Translations under genes and position numbers: made by a program
Notes under the pieces: model-generated
The model's database searches: none
Told to the model about the DNA's origin: nothing
What the model saw: only the letters and a program-made list of their open reading frames with translations
Assembly (NCBI RefSeq): GCF_014905175.1
Contig: NC_057793.1
Location: 16,952,173 to 17,016,172 of the forward strand
Direction of reading: 5' to 3'
Source of the DNA: Aphidius gifuensis
Lineage: Eukaryota; Arthropoda; Insecta; Hymenoptera; Braconidae
DNA: 64,000 nt
Shown: piece after piece, positions 53,981-64,000 of the stretch
How positions within the stretch are numbered: the stretch's first letter is position 1
Layout of the letters: each line of letters begins with the position of its first letter

Positions 53981-54995
53981 ATGAAGTCTTCAGTAGAGGA
54001 TAGAAAACGTAGATATAATAAATATATTTATCGAGTAGAAGAAACTAGACAAAAAAGTATAGAGCTATCACCGATAGCAGATATTTGTGATCCTGTAAGA
54101 TTTTCTGCTGCTGGATTTTATTATACTGGTTATGGATCTAAGTTGAAATGTTTTGAGTGTTGTGTTGAAATTGACGAATGGAGTCGAGGTGACAATCCAT
54201 GGCTAGATCATCAACGTGCTAAGGCAAGCTGTCGTTTTATTAGAAATATAGCTTGTGGTAATGTTCCTAGAGGAGTAAGCCCACAACTTATACCTATGGA
54301 AGGTGATCCACATTGTATACCTACAGATTTTCGTGCTTCGTATCGTGTTCCATCTACTTCAAGAGAAGAAGACCGTACATTTTATGCTGAATTTTATATT
54401 GATCTTGAAATGGAAGAATATTCTAATCCTCCAATTGAAGAACATTGTGTTGGAATATCTACTACACCTCCAGCGGAAAAGATCTGGTCTCATATGAATC
54501 ACGATTAAATACATTTTATTATTGGCCGAAATATATTTTCAGACAAAAGAATCCATGGCTGAGGCTGGATTTTTTTATTCGTCTATAGGAGATTATGTAA
54601 TATGTCATCATTGTGGAAATGGAATTAAAGATTGGAAAAATAATGAAGATCCATGGGAAGAACATGCTAGATATTTTCCGGAATGTTATTTTCTCCGACT
54701 AATAAAAGGAAATGATTTTGTCGAACGATATTCATTGCAATACAATTTTGAAAAAAGTGAAGAAAGTACAGAAGAAAAAAAAATTAAGAAAAAGAAAGAC
54801 AAAATAAAAAAAGATAAAAAAAGTAAAAAAGAAGATGATACATTTGTTTGTAAAATTTGTTATAATGAACCATTGTCTGTTATTTTTCTTCCTTGTTTAC
54901 ATATGGTTACATGTGTCAAATGTGCTCCAGCAATTGATAAATGTATTATATGTCGAGTTCATATACCTGGTGTCATTCAACCAATAATATCATAA
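53981..54995 (+). pseudogene. iap: Inhibitor of apoptosis (IAP) with two BIR domains and RING (frameshift between BIRs)
   Basis: From the ATG at 53981, BIR1 shows CFECCVEIDEWSRGD...H...C (zinc C-x2-C-x16-H-x6-C). A frameshift near 54510-54540 precedes BIR2 (AEAGFFYSSIGDYVICHHCG, then WEEHARYFPEC). After a Lys-rich linker the RING reads CKICYNEP, PCLHMVTCVKC and CIICR at 54850-54960. BIR domains bind caspases or their regulators, and the RING gives E3 ubiquitin ligase activity. The layout matches insect and baculovirus IAPs. It is the last gene before the right TIR, a typical place for cargo, and probably of host or virus origin. Confidence 0.88.
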
Positions 54996-55043
54996 TTAAA
55001 CATGTGTCAAAAGTAGATCAAATAAATTTTAAAAATAAATAAA

Positions 55044-55998
55044 ATGTCTTAATTATTTAACCTATATTTCCCAGCTGCATACAAATGAGTCATACTTGAA
55101 ATTTTGGTTAAAAATTGAATAATAAAATAATAAATGTAATAATATAAAAAAAAAAAATTAAAAATAAAATAAAAAAAAAAATTACACCTGGGCTGACTCG
55201 AACGCTAGACCCTACGCTTGAAATATTAATATAACTTTTTATTTATTTGAAAAATTATCTGCGTCAATTCCGATTGTTAGTTTAAACATCAAAGAATAAT
55301 ATAAAAGTAAAAAAAAATTTTTAACATTTTTATTCATGACAATATTGACAATTGAAAAAGTTGCTATGTCCCTGTATGATAATACACGGGTCTGACTCGT
55401 ACACTTTAAATGCTCGTTATAAATTAATTTAAAATTATCTGCGTCAATTCCGATTGTTAGTTTAAACATCAAAGAATAATATAAAAGTAAAAAAAAATTT
55501 TTAACATTTTTATTCATGACAATATTGAGCATTGAAAAGTTGTTACGTTCCTAAAAAAAAAAACACGAATCCTGACTTGAACACTAGCACTACAAACATG
55601 GCCGCCCTACACTAACACTTATTTGGCTCACACACATTTTCCATTCAAACTTTTGCTGGGACTTTTGCTGCCGCTGCAGCGCTATAAACATTTTACACTA
55701 CCAAAACAAGACCCGCCCTACACTAACACTTGTTTGGCTCACACACATTTTCCATTCACACTTCTGCTGACACTTTTGCTTGTAGTCTGCTTGCACCTAT
55801 GCGCGCGCACACATCACAAAATAATATTTAAAAAAAAAAATAATATTATTATTCATATATATACATACGTACATATATAAATAATAATAACAATAAATAA
55901 ATAATAAAAAAATATATATGTAATAAAAAAATAATTATAATAATAATAATAAATAATAATAATAATAATAATAAATAATAATAATAATAATAAAAATA

Positions 55999-56032
<34 letters not shown>

Positions 56033-56251
56033 ATAATAAGGGTAGTTTTTTAAGGGTAGTTTTTTGAGGGTACTTTATCAGGGTAGTCGCGTATGGACCC
56101 CGCGGAGTTTGTAGGTGCTCGAGGGGTGAACGCGAGCAAGCGGCACAGAGGGAAAGGGGGCAGGTAAAAAAACGACTCCCAAAACCGGTTTTTTCGTGGA
56201 TCGTATACCATTTAACAGCACGCTGCCCGCTATCTCTCCCTATACTCTACT
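55044..56251 (-). repeat. Right terminal inverted repeat of the Polinton
   Basis: Reverse complement of the left repeat. It has two 111-bp units instead of three, and the paired 180-bp units. It ends CCCTATACTCTACT next to GGCGTA (56252-56257). Confidence 0.92.
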
Positions 56252-56257
56252 GGCGTA
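56252..56257 (+). repeat. Polinton target-site duplication GGCGTA (right)
   Basis: Exact copy of 36167-36172. Removing the Polinton and one copy restores the order of the retroelement integrase. Confidence 0.92.
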
Positions 56258-58272
56258 AATCCGGTTGCTGCGTGTCTACTAGTATTATATGTAAATATTG
56301 CTAGTTCACACCACACATCCCAATCTTTATTTTTTTCCACGTGATTCCGTAAATATTCTTTTATTTAATGATGTGACCTTTCAAGGGGCCCATTACTTTG
56401 TGGTCTATATGCTGTGGTACGGTAAATTGTAATTTTAAATATTTTGGCTACTTTTTTAAAAAGGGAGGACATAAAATTCGTTCCCTGATCGGTTAGCATA
56501 GTTAATGGTGGGCCAAACACACAAATAAACCGTCTAACGAATGCGTGAGCTACGTGAGTCGCGTCAGTTTTTATTAATGGTACAGCCAATAAATATTTTG
56601 TTAATTGACATTGCATAGTTAGTATATGAGTATGTCCTTTTTTTGTTTTTCGTAACGGTCCAACCATATCCATAGCCAGTTTTTCGAACGCGTAGGTAGG
56701 TGTATCCGTAATATGCATTGGCTGACGAGTTCTAATCCGGACTAATTTATTTAATTGGCATTTTCTACATTTCTGAATAAAATCAACAACATCCCTTTTC
56801 ATTCCCGTCCAAAAAAAGTCTTGTCTTAATCTGTCATATGTTTTTGTCATACCTTTATGTCCACCAGCTGATGACCCATGATATTCTTCTATCAAGGCCA
56901 TACGTATTTCTACGTCTGGAATTTTTACTTGTAAATTACATATAATTATTTTGATGTCTGTCCCCATGAAAGTATTAATTAATAATTGTTGAATAAATTC
57001 CCACGGTATTTCGTCTAGTTTAGGAGTTTTTGCAATACAAAAAATTTTAATATCTAAACCCATAATTACATTAAATAAATTGGCAATACTTTCAGTCACG
57101 TCTTCTTCTGTCACCTGGTCATTCGAACGATATTTTATAGGGATTACTAAGCAAGTCCGCGACTTGTACTTAACCCGACTCGATCTATAGATTGTCATGT
57201 CTTCCGGTATTTTAATTAATTCCACAATTTCTTTCGCCCCATTATCAGTGGGTTCCCCTGAAATGGTAGTAAAAATTACCATGGCCCCGGTCGAATTTAA
57301 TAAATTATCTCTAGACTCGACAGTATTATTATTTATTTTTATAGTATTAGGAATTTTTCTTATTCTGTTATCCAAATCATTGATATTATCATCATTATTT
57401 ATTTCATTACTTTCAATATTATTGTCGTCTTCATCATACAACCATTCATTCATATTAATAGTAGAATCATTTTCACTATCATCTTCCACCACATTATTTT
57501 TATTATTTCGTGAATTGTTATTAATCAACATATCTTCTTCATCTTCTCCGTCATAACTCTCATCCTCCATACTTTTCTCCGAGTTAACATTTGAATCCTC
57601 ATTATTATAATTTTCATCAATATCAAAATCATTATTATTAAAATATTCTTCATTAATTAATTCATTATCATTTTCAATATGACTTAAATTACTATTTTCA
57701 TTATTCTCTATTTCATAACATTTATTCTCATTAATTTTTTCATTATTTTCACTTTCGTCATCAGTGATAATATTACTCATGTCAATTTTACTATTATTTT
57801 TAGGAAAATTTTTATCAAGGTCCTCCGATGTAAGTTTTAGATTTTTGTCAGCTGTGTTATTTTTATCGTATTGTAAGTCATTTTGGTTATCATTATCGGT
57901 TAACGCGGGAAATTCGGCAAAGTCTTTAGAAGTAGATGGTTGAGGGTCAGTAAATCCGCCAAAAAGATTATCAACCTTGTTTTGATTTTGTAATTTAAAT
58001 TTGTTTTTTAAAATTTCATCAGTCAAAATTTTAGGTTTATTATTATTTTTATTTTTATTGGTAGTAATTTTATTTTTGTCTTCACTTCTAATAGTAATAT
58101 TATCGTGGTCAATTAATTCCTCAAAATCAAAATCGGGTTTGATAATTCTTTTTGTTGATTCAGCTACATTGTTTTTACGGTCTTTATACTTAGTATACCA
58201 CGGAAGTTTAGTAATGTCGTCAGCGTCGACCATCAGCTGTGGCCTTTTAATATTTTTAATACCCACTGTCAC
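56258..58272 (-). pseudogene. Gypsy pol: acidic linker and integrase (right of the Polinton)
   Basis: 635 open codons from 58272 to 56365. Residues ~30-340 are an Asn/Asp/Glu/Ser-rich low-complexity region, unusual between RNase H and integrase. The zinc domain follows (H...H, CRKCQLN), then the core with MDMVGPL, TMLTDQGTNF and RPQSNGPLERSHH, giving the D, D, E triad. A stop just after the Glu (56363-56365) is followed in the same strand by WDVWCELAIFTYN and runs into the Polinton target site. The rest lies at 35788-36166. Confidence 0.8.
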
Positions 58273-58279
58273 TGGAGTG

Positions 58280-59362
58280 TCAGATAGATCTGTGCTCTTG
58301 TTTTTTGTATTTGCGTTTCAGTCTAACTGTGTCAGTGTCGTCAGATGACGTGCATTTGAGTCTTTTGTTTTTAGTACCGGCCTTGATGCGCGATTTACCT
58401 TTCCCCTCCGTCAATACGAACAGCTGTTGAATACACATCAGTCTCTCTTCACTCATACTCGTATGTTCTGGTGGGAAATTTTTTGACAGCGCGTCCGCGT
58501 TCGCATTCACCCGCCCTTGCTTATACACAATGTCATAATCGTAGTCTTGTATGTTAAATCGCCAACGGACGCATCTCGATTGTGGGTTTTTCATAGAATT
58601 TAGCCAAACTAACGGTCTGTGGTCCGTTACCAAAGTAAATTTTTTTCCGTACAAATAGGGTCTAAATTGGTTTACCGCGTAAACGATCGCCAGCATTTCT
58701 TTTTCGGTAGTACTGTAATTTTTTTCCGTGGTCTGTAACACACGTGATATATATGCTACTGGTAAGTCTTGACCTATGGGGCCTGTGATTTTATTTTTAA
58801 TGGATAACATAAAAGCTTGTGTCCATTGCGGATCAAGGAGTTTCAGAGCTGACCGACAACTACCAATAAATCCGCGAATGGAATTTGTTTTCCCGTCATA
58901 TTTCGGTATTAGATCAAGAGCATCTCGTAAAGAACATTTACCGACGGTAACGTTTTCGACCGGCTCAGAAATTTTTACCCCGTTTTTGTTGTGACTTATT
59001 TCAGAATACAATGGTACATTTAAGGGTGGGCTCGAATGTTCTAATTTGAAAGTTGAATTTACTTGTGTTTCGTTGTTATCAATTAAAAAATTTTGATTGA
59101 AGCTATCTTTACTTTGTTGGTTAAAATATTTAGTAAATGAGATTATACAATCATTTTTTATTTGCAATTCTTTTTTCAAGGTCTCATTCTCGCGTTGTAT
59201 CTGAGTAATCGTCTCAGTCAAAGCATTCTCTCTCTCGTTTGACATAATAACATTATATGTGTCACGGTCATTCATCATTCTCTCAGATTGCTGACGACAT
59301 TCATTCTTTTCCTGATTTACTTTCTCAAGATTTTTATTTACATGCAAGAATCCCTCGTTCAA
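58280..59362 (-). pseudogene. In-frame fusion of Gag to RNase H (protease and RT deleted)
   Basis: 360 open codons. Residues ~1-200 continue Gag: a long coiled coil (NKNLEKVNQEKNECRQQSER and on), then ALDLIPKYDGKTNSIRGFI of a Gag core. Near residue 190-200 (about 58775-58785) it passes straight into a Gypsy RNase H: PIGQDLPVAYISRVL, YSTTEKEMLAIVYAV, LVTDHRPLVWL and ADALSKN. Protease and reverse transcriptase are absent, so this is a deletion derivative that nevertheless stays in frame. Confidence 0.75.
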
Positions 59363-59379
59363 CGTATTATTTCTATGTT

Positions 59380-59796
59380 TTAAAATTTTGTTTGATTCAA
59401 ACCATTCACTCTTTTTTTTTCACCACTTAAACGTTTTGTTAGATTTAAAATTTCGTTTGACATTTGTTCATTATCAGTAATAACGAGGTCTGTCGCGATT
59501 TTTATTTTATCAACCGTACTAATTATATTATCCCCCAAATCGGCATGTTGTTTTAGTTTTTCAATGGTTTCTTTAGCATTTGCATATTCAATCCCTTCCA
59601 CATTTTTTTCCACATCAAATATTTCTAAGACAGGAATTATTCCTAAAAATTCGTTAGCGCATGATCGTATTTCGGTAAGTAAAATTTTTAAGTTTTCCCC
59701 GTCAATTTTTCTCCCCCGCATTGCTTCAGCGTGCAAGTCTACCTCCTCATATATAGGAGTGAAGCGCGATCCGGCCCCCGACCTAGGTAATGACAT
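59380..59796 (-). pseudogene. gag: Gypsy Gag N-terminal part
   Basis: 138 codons from an ATG at 59796, helical, ending at 59380, where a T run on the plus strand (59405-59419) suggests a frameshift into the next frame. No motifs beyond helices with regularly spaced Leu/Ile. The place just after the primer-binding site and leader fits Gag. Confidence 0.55.
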
Positions 59797-60187
59797 TTTC
59801 GCTAAGTATTTCTCCGATGGACAAATTAATTAACACGGAAAAAATTTTTAAATTTTAAACACACACAAAAAAAAATTATTTTAAGAATTTATCTTCATAC
59901 AAAATTTAGCGCAATAAAAATAAGATTAATTTATATAAATTTTTAAGTTTGTTTGTTCACATAAAATTTAAAATATAAAAGGTACATTTTGTTCATAAAA
60001 AAAAATTATTAATTTTAACTTTATTTGTGACTCTCGCGACAGAATCAAAATTTAATAAAATAGAAAATAATATATATATGAATATGTGTATAATATGTGT
60101 GTATAATGTACTGAAAATATTACTACCCAAAAAAAAAAAATATTTGTTTTTGCACTGAGTTTAAGAATCTACCCTACACATTACAAG

Positions 60188-60205
60188 ATCCCACTTCTGA
60201 CACCA
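60188..60205 (-). other. Primer-binding site of the Gypsy element (tRNA-Leu type)
   Basis: The plus strand reads ATCCCACTTCTGACACCA, which looks like a tRNA 3' end with CCA, 4 nt from the LTR. The 3' end fits insect tRNA-Leu from memory. The element strand thus starts TGGTGTCAGAAGTGGGAT. Confidence 0.65.
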
Positions 60206-60209
60206 ATTT

Positions 60210-60385
60210 TGTTACGTACCAGGTTGATTTAATTAAATTAGTCTATGAAATAAGAAAAGAAAAGAAGAATATTTAACTTGAAAAATAATAATATAATTTA
60301 TTAGGACTAATTTAATTCAATCAACTTGGTATTTAACATTTTTTTTTAAAATCCTCGTATTTTGTTATTCCCTACGGGGTAACGG
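60210..60385 (-). repeat. 5' LTR remnant of the Gypsy element (only 176 bp kept)
   Basis: Matches 28679-28854 with few changes, then similarity stops abruptly at GGGTAACGG. The other ~850 bases of the LTR (including its promoter part) are missing, so the outer border and target duplication cannot be seen. Confidence 0.8.
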
Positions 60386-61735
60386 TAAAATTTTATAAAA
60401 AATTTTAATATTTAATAAATTGTTAATTTTTGTCATTTATTGTTAATAAAATAATTAAAAAATTTATAAATTTATATTTAATTGTTAATAAAATTAATAA
60501 ATAATATTGTTCATATATTTTTTTGTTTAAGTATTTAGTAGCGTGATAGATTCATGTATGTTTCAACAACAAAAAGGGGCCTATTTAACATAGGTTTTAA
60601 ATGAAACGCAGTAAACCATTAATTTTTTGATTTCGGTTTTTATATGGAGGTATGCATAGAGCACTGCCATATGGACAATATATATATTTTATGGTAACTT
60701 TTCACATAATATATATAAATAACTGAAGCAACTGTGCCTTCCCTGCGGGGGGAATTTTAATTTCTTCTTCAATATATATTAAAATTCGTGACTACAAATT
60801 TATTTCATTCTCTATCGTTACAATGATTATTGTTACAACTAAAATTTATTTAATTTTCATTCATTTTGCTTGTTCCTTCTAATGGGTCATCTCTATGTCC
60901 AGAATCGCTTTCTTCTAACCTTATAAACTCTCCGTTTTTATTCATTTTGTTGTACTATGATTTTAGCCTGTCAATGTTAAATATTTATTACAAAATTGTC
61001 GAGTTCGATTGTATTTATTTTATTTACTTTTTTCTCTTAGTTGAATCAGGATTTAACGTTTTAGTTGTTGCTGAAGTCGTCGTTATATTTTTAATTTTTT
61101 TATATTTATTTATTTTCAATTCCTTTAATGCTATCACATCACCCTTTTTTCCCTAGAAATTTTCTGCCTCTTCATTCCATAAATTTAGTTCAATCTAAAA
61201 TATATTTCCTTTGGTAAATTTATTATCTTTGTTTAGTTTAATCAAACTTTTTTTCATTTAAATTTTATTTTACTTCATAATCACTGTCGTCTGCTAATGT
61301 TATTGTTCTTTATTTTAAGAACCGTCCTGACATTGCATATATAAATTCCACTTTATTTATTGCTATTATGATTGCGATGATATCTAAATAATGTCATTAT
61401 TATTATTGAATAGTTTTCTTTTTTTTTTTTTTTTTTTTCGCTGAAATTATTTTGCCTGCAAATGAATTAATTGGTAGATGTACAATTTCTTGTATTTTTT
61501 TAATCTCGAAATTAATTTTTGGTAATTTTCATTTTCCTTATCGTCATCGAATTTTATATTAGCTTCTACTGTTATGATTATTTCTTTATTATTTATTGAT
61601 GGGTATTGTTCATTAATTTTTTTCAATAATCCTCCAGTGATCGTATATATTTTGTTTAAATTGAATATTTAATAATTTATCATGTTATTAAATTTTTTTT
61701 AAATCTTTTTGTTGAAAAATCTTGTTGAAAAATAT
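60386..61735. other. AT-rich region without recognised gene
   Basis: Low-complexity AT-rich sequence with T runs (for example 61420-61439). The open frame at 60866-61156 is hydrophobic and simple in composition and not a convincing gene. No 18S sequence. Confidence 0.5.
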
Positions 61736-62236
61736 GATCTTTCCATGATATTTTGCTATACTTTTCTTTTTTGTTTACTCATATTTTTCTAATATTTTCC
61801 TATAATTATCGTATTTTTCTTTATATTCAGTAATTTTTCTATATTTTCGTTTATTCGTTTATATATTCTTTATTTTTCTATATTTTTCTTCATTTTCCAT
61901 ATTCATCTTATTTAGATTAATTAAGGGACTTAGAAATTTTTTAAGGGGGGGGGGGGCATAATTGATATGTTCCCTTATTTATCGTTTTTTTCTTTATATT
62001 CAGTCACTTTTTTATATTTTCCTTTATATTTACCGATTTTTCTTTGATATTTTCCTATATTCTCTTTTATATTTACTGATATTTTCCCATATTTATCGTT
62101 TCTTTCTTTATATTCAGTCACTTTTCTATATTTTTCTTTATATTTACTGATATTTTCCCATATTTAGCTTTTTTTTCTTTATATTCAGTGACTTTTCTAT
62201 ATTTTTCTTTATATTTCCTATATATATTGTATTGGT
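61736..62236. repeat. Tandem CTTTATATTCAGT-type repeats
   Basis: Units with TTTCTTTATATTCAGTCACT, then TTTATATTTTCC, start near 61815, 61991, 62105 and 62176. They are irregularly spaced (70-175 bases), AT-rich, and probably non-coding. Confidence 0.65.
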
Positions 62237-62340
62237 TAAGATTAAGGGACTTAGAAAATTTTTTGGGGGGGTGTCTACCATGGTTGAGATTTAAGGACTT
62301 AGGAAATTTTTTAGGGGGGGTGTCTACTATGGTTGATGGG
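61913..62340. repeat. Three copies of a G-tract unit
   Basis: TTAAGGGACTTAGAAATTTTTT followed by a G run occurs near 61920 (G12 at 61945-61956), 62240 (G7) and 62293 (G7-8). The last two also share GTGTCTACyATGGTTGA. They border and interrupt the AT-rich tandem array. Confidence 0.6.
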
Positions 62341-63054
62341 GTCCAGAAGAAAAGCGAAAACAATAGGAAATTAAAATTCCCTAAAAAAAAAAAAATTTGT
62401 GTTGGGCTGTCATATGTCCAAAAATGTATATATATAAATATTTTAATATATAAATATATGATTAAAATTATGAAAGTTTATTTTATATTTATTAGTTTTG
62501 ATCATAAATATAATGGCTATTAATAATTTTTACCATATTTATGTTATATATACATAAAAATATGACAATTAAATTTTTTTGTTTGAAAAAAGTATATATA
62601 TTTATATATTTATTTTATACGTATGTATATAATAGTATCAACTTTTTTCCTTAGTACAAAAAGTTGAAAAAGAGAAAAGAAAAAAAAATAACAGTATAAG
62701 TTTTATTAGCACAAAATTAATTTTCGACTTAGTACAAAAAGTTTTTTTAGCAACAAAAAAACTGTTTACTTAGTACAAAAAGTTTTTTTTGAAGTGAAAC
62801 TTCTTTAGAATGGGCAGTAAAAAAAAAAAACAAAAGATGGATGCAACGAAAGTAACGGTATGAAGGTAAGTAATTTTAAATTATTTTTTATCTTGTTTTA
62901 TTTATTTATTCCCTTGACAACGATACGAAAAAATTTGTTTAAAATTTGTTTCAAAATTTTAGTTCCATGAAAGATTCAAGAGACAAAGGTGAATATTAAG
63001 GTTAAAACTTTTATTATATACAATATATAATTTATTATGTTACTTTTGATCAAA

Positions 63055-63760
63055 TAATGAGTATTTAAAATGAATCTGTTGAATAAACAAATAATACACA
63101 AAATAATATTTATTCAAGTGCTTGACATAATACGACAGCAACATCATAATCACAATACCAAACAACAATAAATAATATGTGGATAAAATGTGGTACCACG
63201 TGAACGTAAAGATAGTAAAGATCGTACTTTAGATTGTATAGGATTTCAAGAAACAATTAATGACATTGAAATATTAGCAGAAAAATGTGACAAATGTACT
63301 GGTAATCCTAAATCAGTTAAAATTTAAATATGACGAGGTGCTATAGCAATGTCTGATAATTTTAATGAGACTTGTAATGGTGGTTATAATGATATTTTTA
63401 AACAAATAATAAGTATCTAAAATAAATCTGTTAAATAAACAATTAATACACAAGATAGTGGTTATTTAAGTGCTTGATCTAATCACAATACCAAACAACA
63501 ATAAATAATATGTGGATAAAATGTGGTACCGCGTGAACGTAAAGATAGCAAAGATGGTTATTGAGATGGTATAGGATTTCAAGAGACAATTAATGAGACT
63601 GAAATATTATCAAAAACATCTGATAAATGTACTGGTAATCCTAAATCTGTAAAATTTAAAATACGACTAGATCCTATACAATGTCTGGTAATTTTCATGA
63701 GACTTGTACTGGTAGTTTTAATAATATTTTAAATCAAATACAATATTGATCATATATAAA
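63055..63760 (+). repeat. Two ~356-bp direct repeats with coding-like remnants
   Basis: GTATTTAAAATGAATCTG near 63061 and GTATCTAAAATAAATCTG near 63413 begin two diverged copies. Both contain AATATGTGGATAAAATGTGG, GATTTCAAGArACAATTAATG and AAATGTACTGGTAATCC. The last reads KCTGNPKSVK in both copies. Stops interrupt each. They look like decayed tandem copies of a short gene of unknown type. Confidence 0.5.
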
Positions 63761-64000
63761 CAGCAGCAATCATAATAGAACAAATACATGGTAGTGATAG
63801 TGGCGGCGATGATGCACCATCATGTGTTTGTGGTTAATTCGCTCATAAAAAAGATGTTGAAAAAATCGATCAATATTTGACATTAAATTTTTTTAACATC
63901 AAATAGTTCGTTTTGTTTTTTTTTTTTTTTTACGGAGGCTAGGAGCCATAGGCTCAGCCGCAGTCTTGAATTCATCGGCGAAAAGAAAAAATCGCTCATA

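Larger units (their letters stand above)
36173..56251 (+). mobile_element. Complete Polinton/Maverick (adintovirus-like) element, 20,079 bp
   Basis: Terminal inverted repeats of about 1.2-1.3 kb begin AGTAGAGTATAGGG and end CCCTATACTCTACT, flanked by an exact 6-bp duplication. Inside are protein-primed DNA polymerase B, packaging ATPase, retroviral-type integrase, major capsid, penton-like protein, adenain-like protease and small virion proteins, all on the plus strand. Three minus-strand genes near the left end include an envelope fusion protein. An IAP gene lies near the right end. Many genes have frameshifts or stops. Confidence 0.95.
28679..60385 (-). mobile_element. Gypsy-type LTR retroelement with glycoprotein gene, split by a Polinton
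   Basis: Minus-strand order: right LTR remnant (60385-60210), primer site, gag (59796-59380), gag-RNase H fusion, RNase H-integrase with an acidic insert, [Polinton 36173-56251], integrase end, glycoprotein (35413-33987), unknown ORF (33840-32624), F-box/LRR-like ORF (31758-31015), polypurine tract and left LTR (29706-28679). Reverse transcriptase and protease are deleted. Reading across the Polinton target site, the integrase resumes in the proper order, showing the two flanks are one element. Without the Polinton it measures about 11.6 kb. Confidence 0.85.

Noticed and set aside
57197..57556. Hydrophobic Ser/Leu-rich plus-strand ORF that looks like a membrane protein
   Set aside because: It is the complement of the Asn/Asp-rich linker codons of pol; composition is a by-product.
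60866..61156. 96-codon hydrophobic ORF with possible membrane helices
   Set aside because: AT-rich low-complexity sequence encodes Phe/Leu/Tyr/Ile by composition; no start context or neighbours.
60386..64000. 18S rRNA expected upstream of ITS1
   Set aside because: None of the conserved 18S segments could be found on either strand in this AT-rich stretch.

Overview
The window is eukaryotic, AT-rich and almost wholly made of repeats: a broken ribosomal DNA unit packed with nested mobile elements. The 28S, 5.8S and ITS sequences are arthropod-type with AT-rich 28S expansion segments. An R1 element sits in the 28S gene, and BEL/Pao, Ty3/Gypsy and Polinton (Maverick/adintovirus) elements lie around it. 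Together these suggest an insect, most likely a parasitoid wasp (Hymenoptera); the family-level guess is inference. No ordinary single-copy host gene is evident.

Layout from left to right: (1) 1-1991, the 3' part of a decayed Polinton (PLA2-like virion protein, adenain-like protease, penton-like protein). (2) 1992-6601, a minus-strand Ty3/Gypsy fragment with a 3' LTR, an extra ORF carrying a zinc knuckle, and a truncated integrase. (3) 7114-14574, a complete minus-nothing BEL/Pao element on the plus strand with 1.07-kb LTRs and a 5-bp target duplication. (4) 14713-28678, rDNA on the minus strand: 28S in three fragments interrupted by a dead R1, a 6.1-kb ITS2, 5.8S and part of ITS1. The ITS2 holds ~600-bp tandem repeats and a family of ~59-nt hairpins. 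(5) 28679-60385, a minus-strand Gypsy-type LTR element inserted in ITS1, carrying a viral-type glycoprotein, an unknown ORF and an intact F-box/LRR-like ORF. (6) 36173-56251, a 20-kb Polinton inserted into that element's integrase with an exact 6-bp duplication (GGCGTA). (7) 60386-64000, AT-rich simple and tandem repeats with no 18S.

The large Polinton has the expected core: protein-primed DNA polymerase B, packaging ATPase, chromodomain integrase, major capsid, penton-like protein, adenain-like protease and small basic virion proteins. Its cargo is unusual: a furin-site envelope fusion protein of the insect-retrovirus/baculovirus F type, an inhibitor of apoptosis with two BIR domains and a RING, two related small proteins with an E...C-x2-H...C pattern reminiscent of the Maelstrom domain, and a three-exon gene whose predicted splicing keeps one frame open. 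Most core genes carry frameshifts or stops, so this copy looks dead. Some single-base indels in homopolymers could instead be assembly errors.

The most interesting points are the envelope-plus-IAP Polinton, the LTR element with a foreign glycoprotein and an intact LRR gene, and the hairpin array in ITS2.
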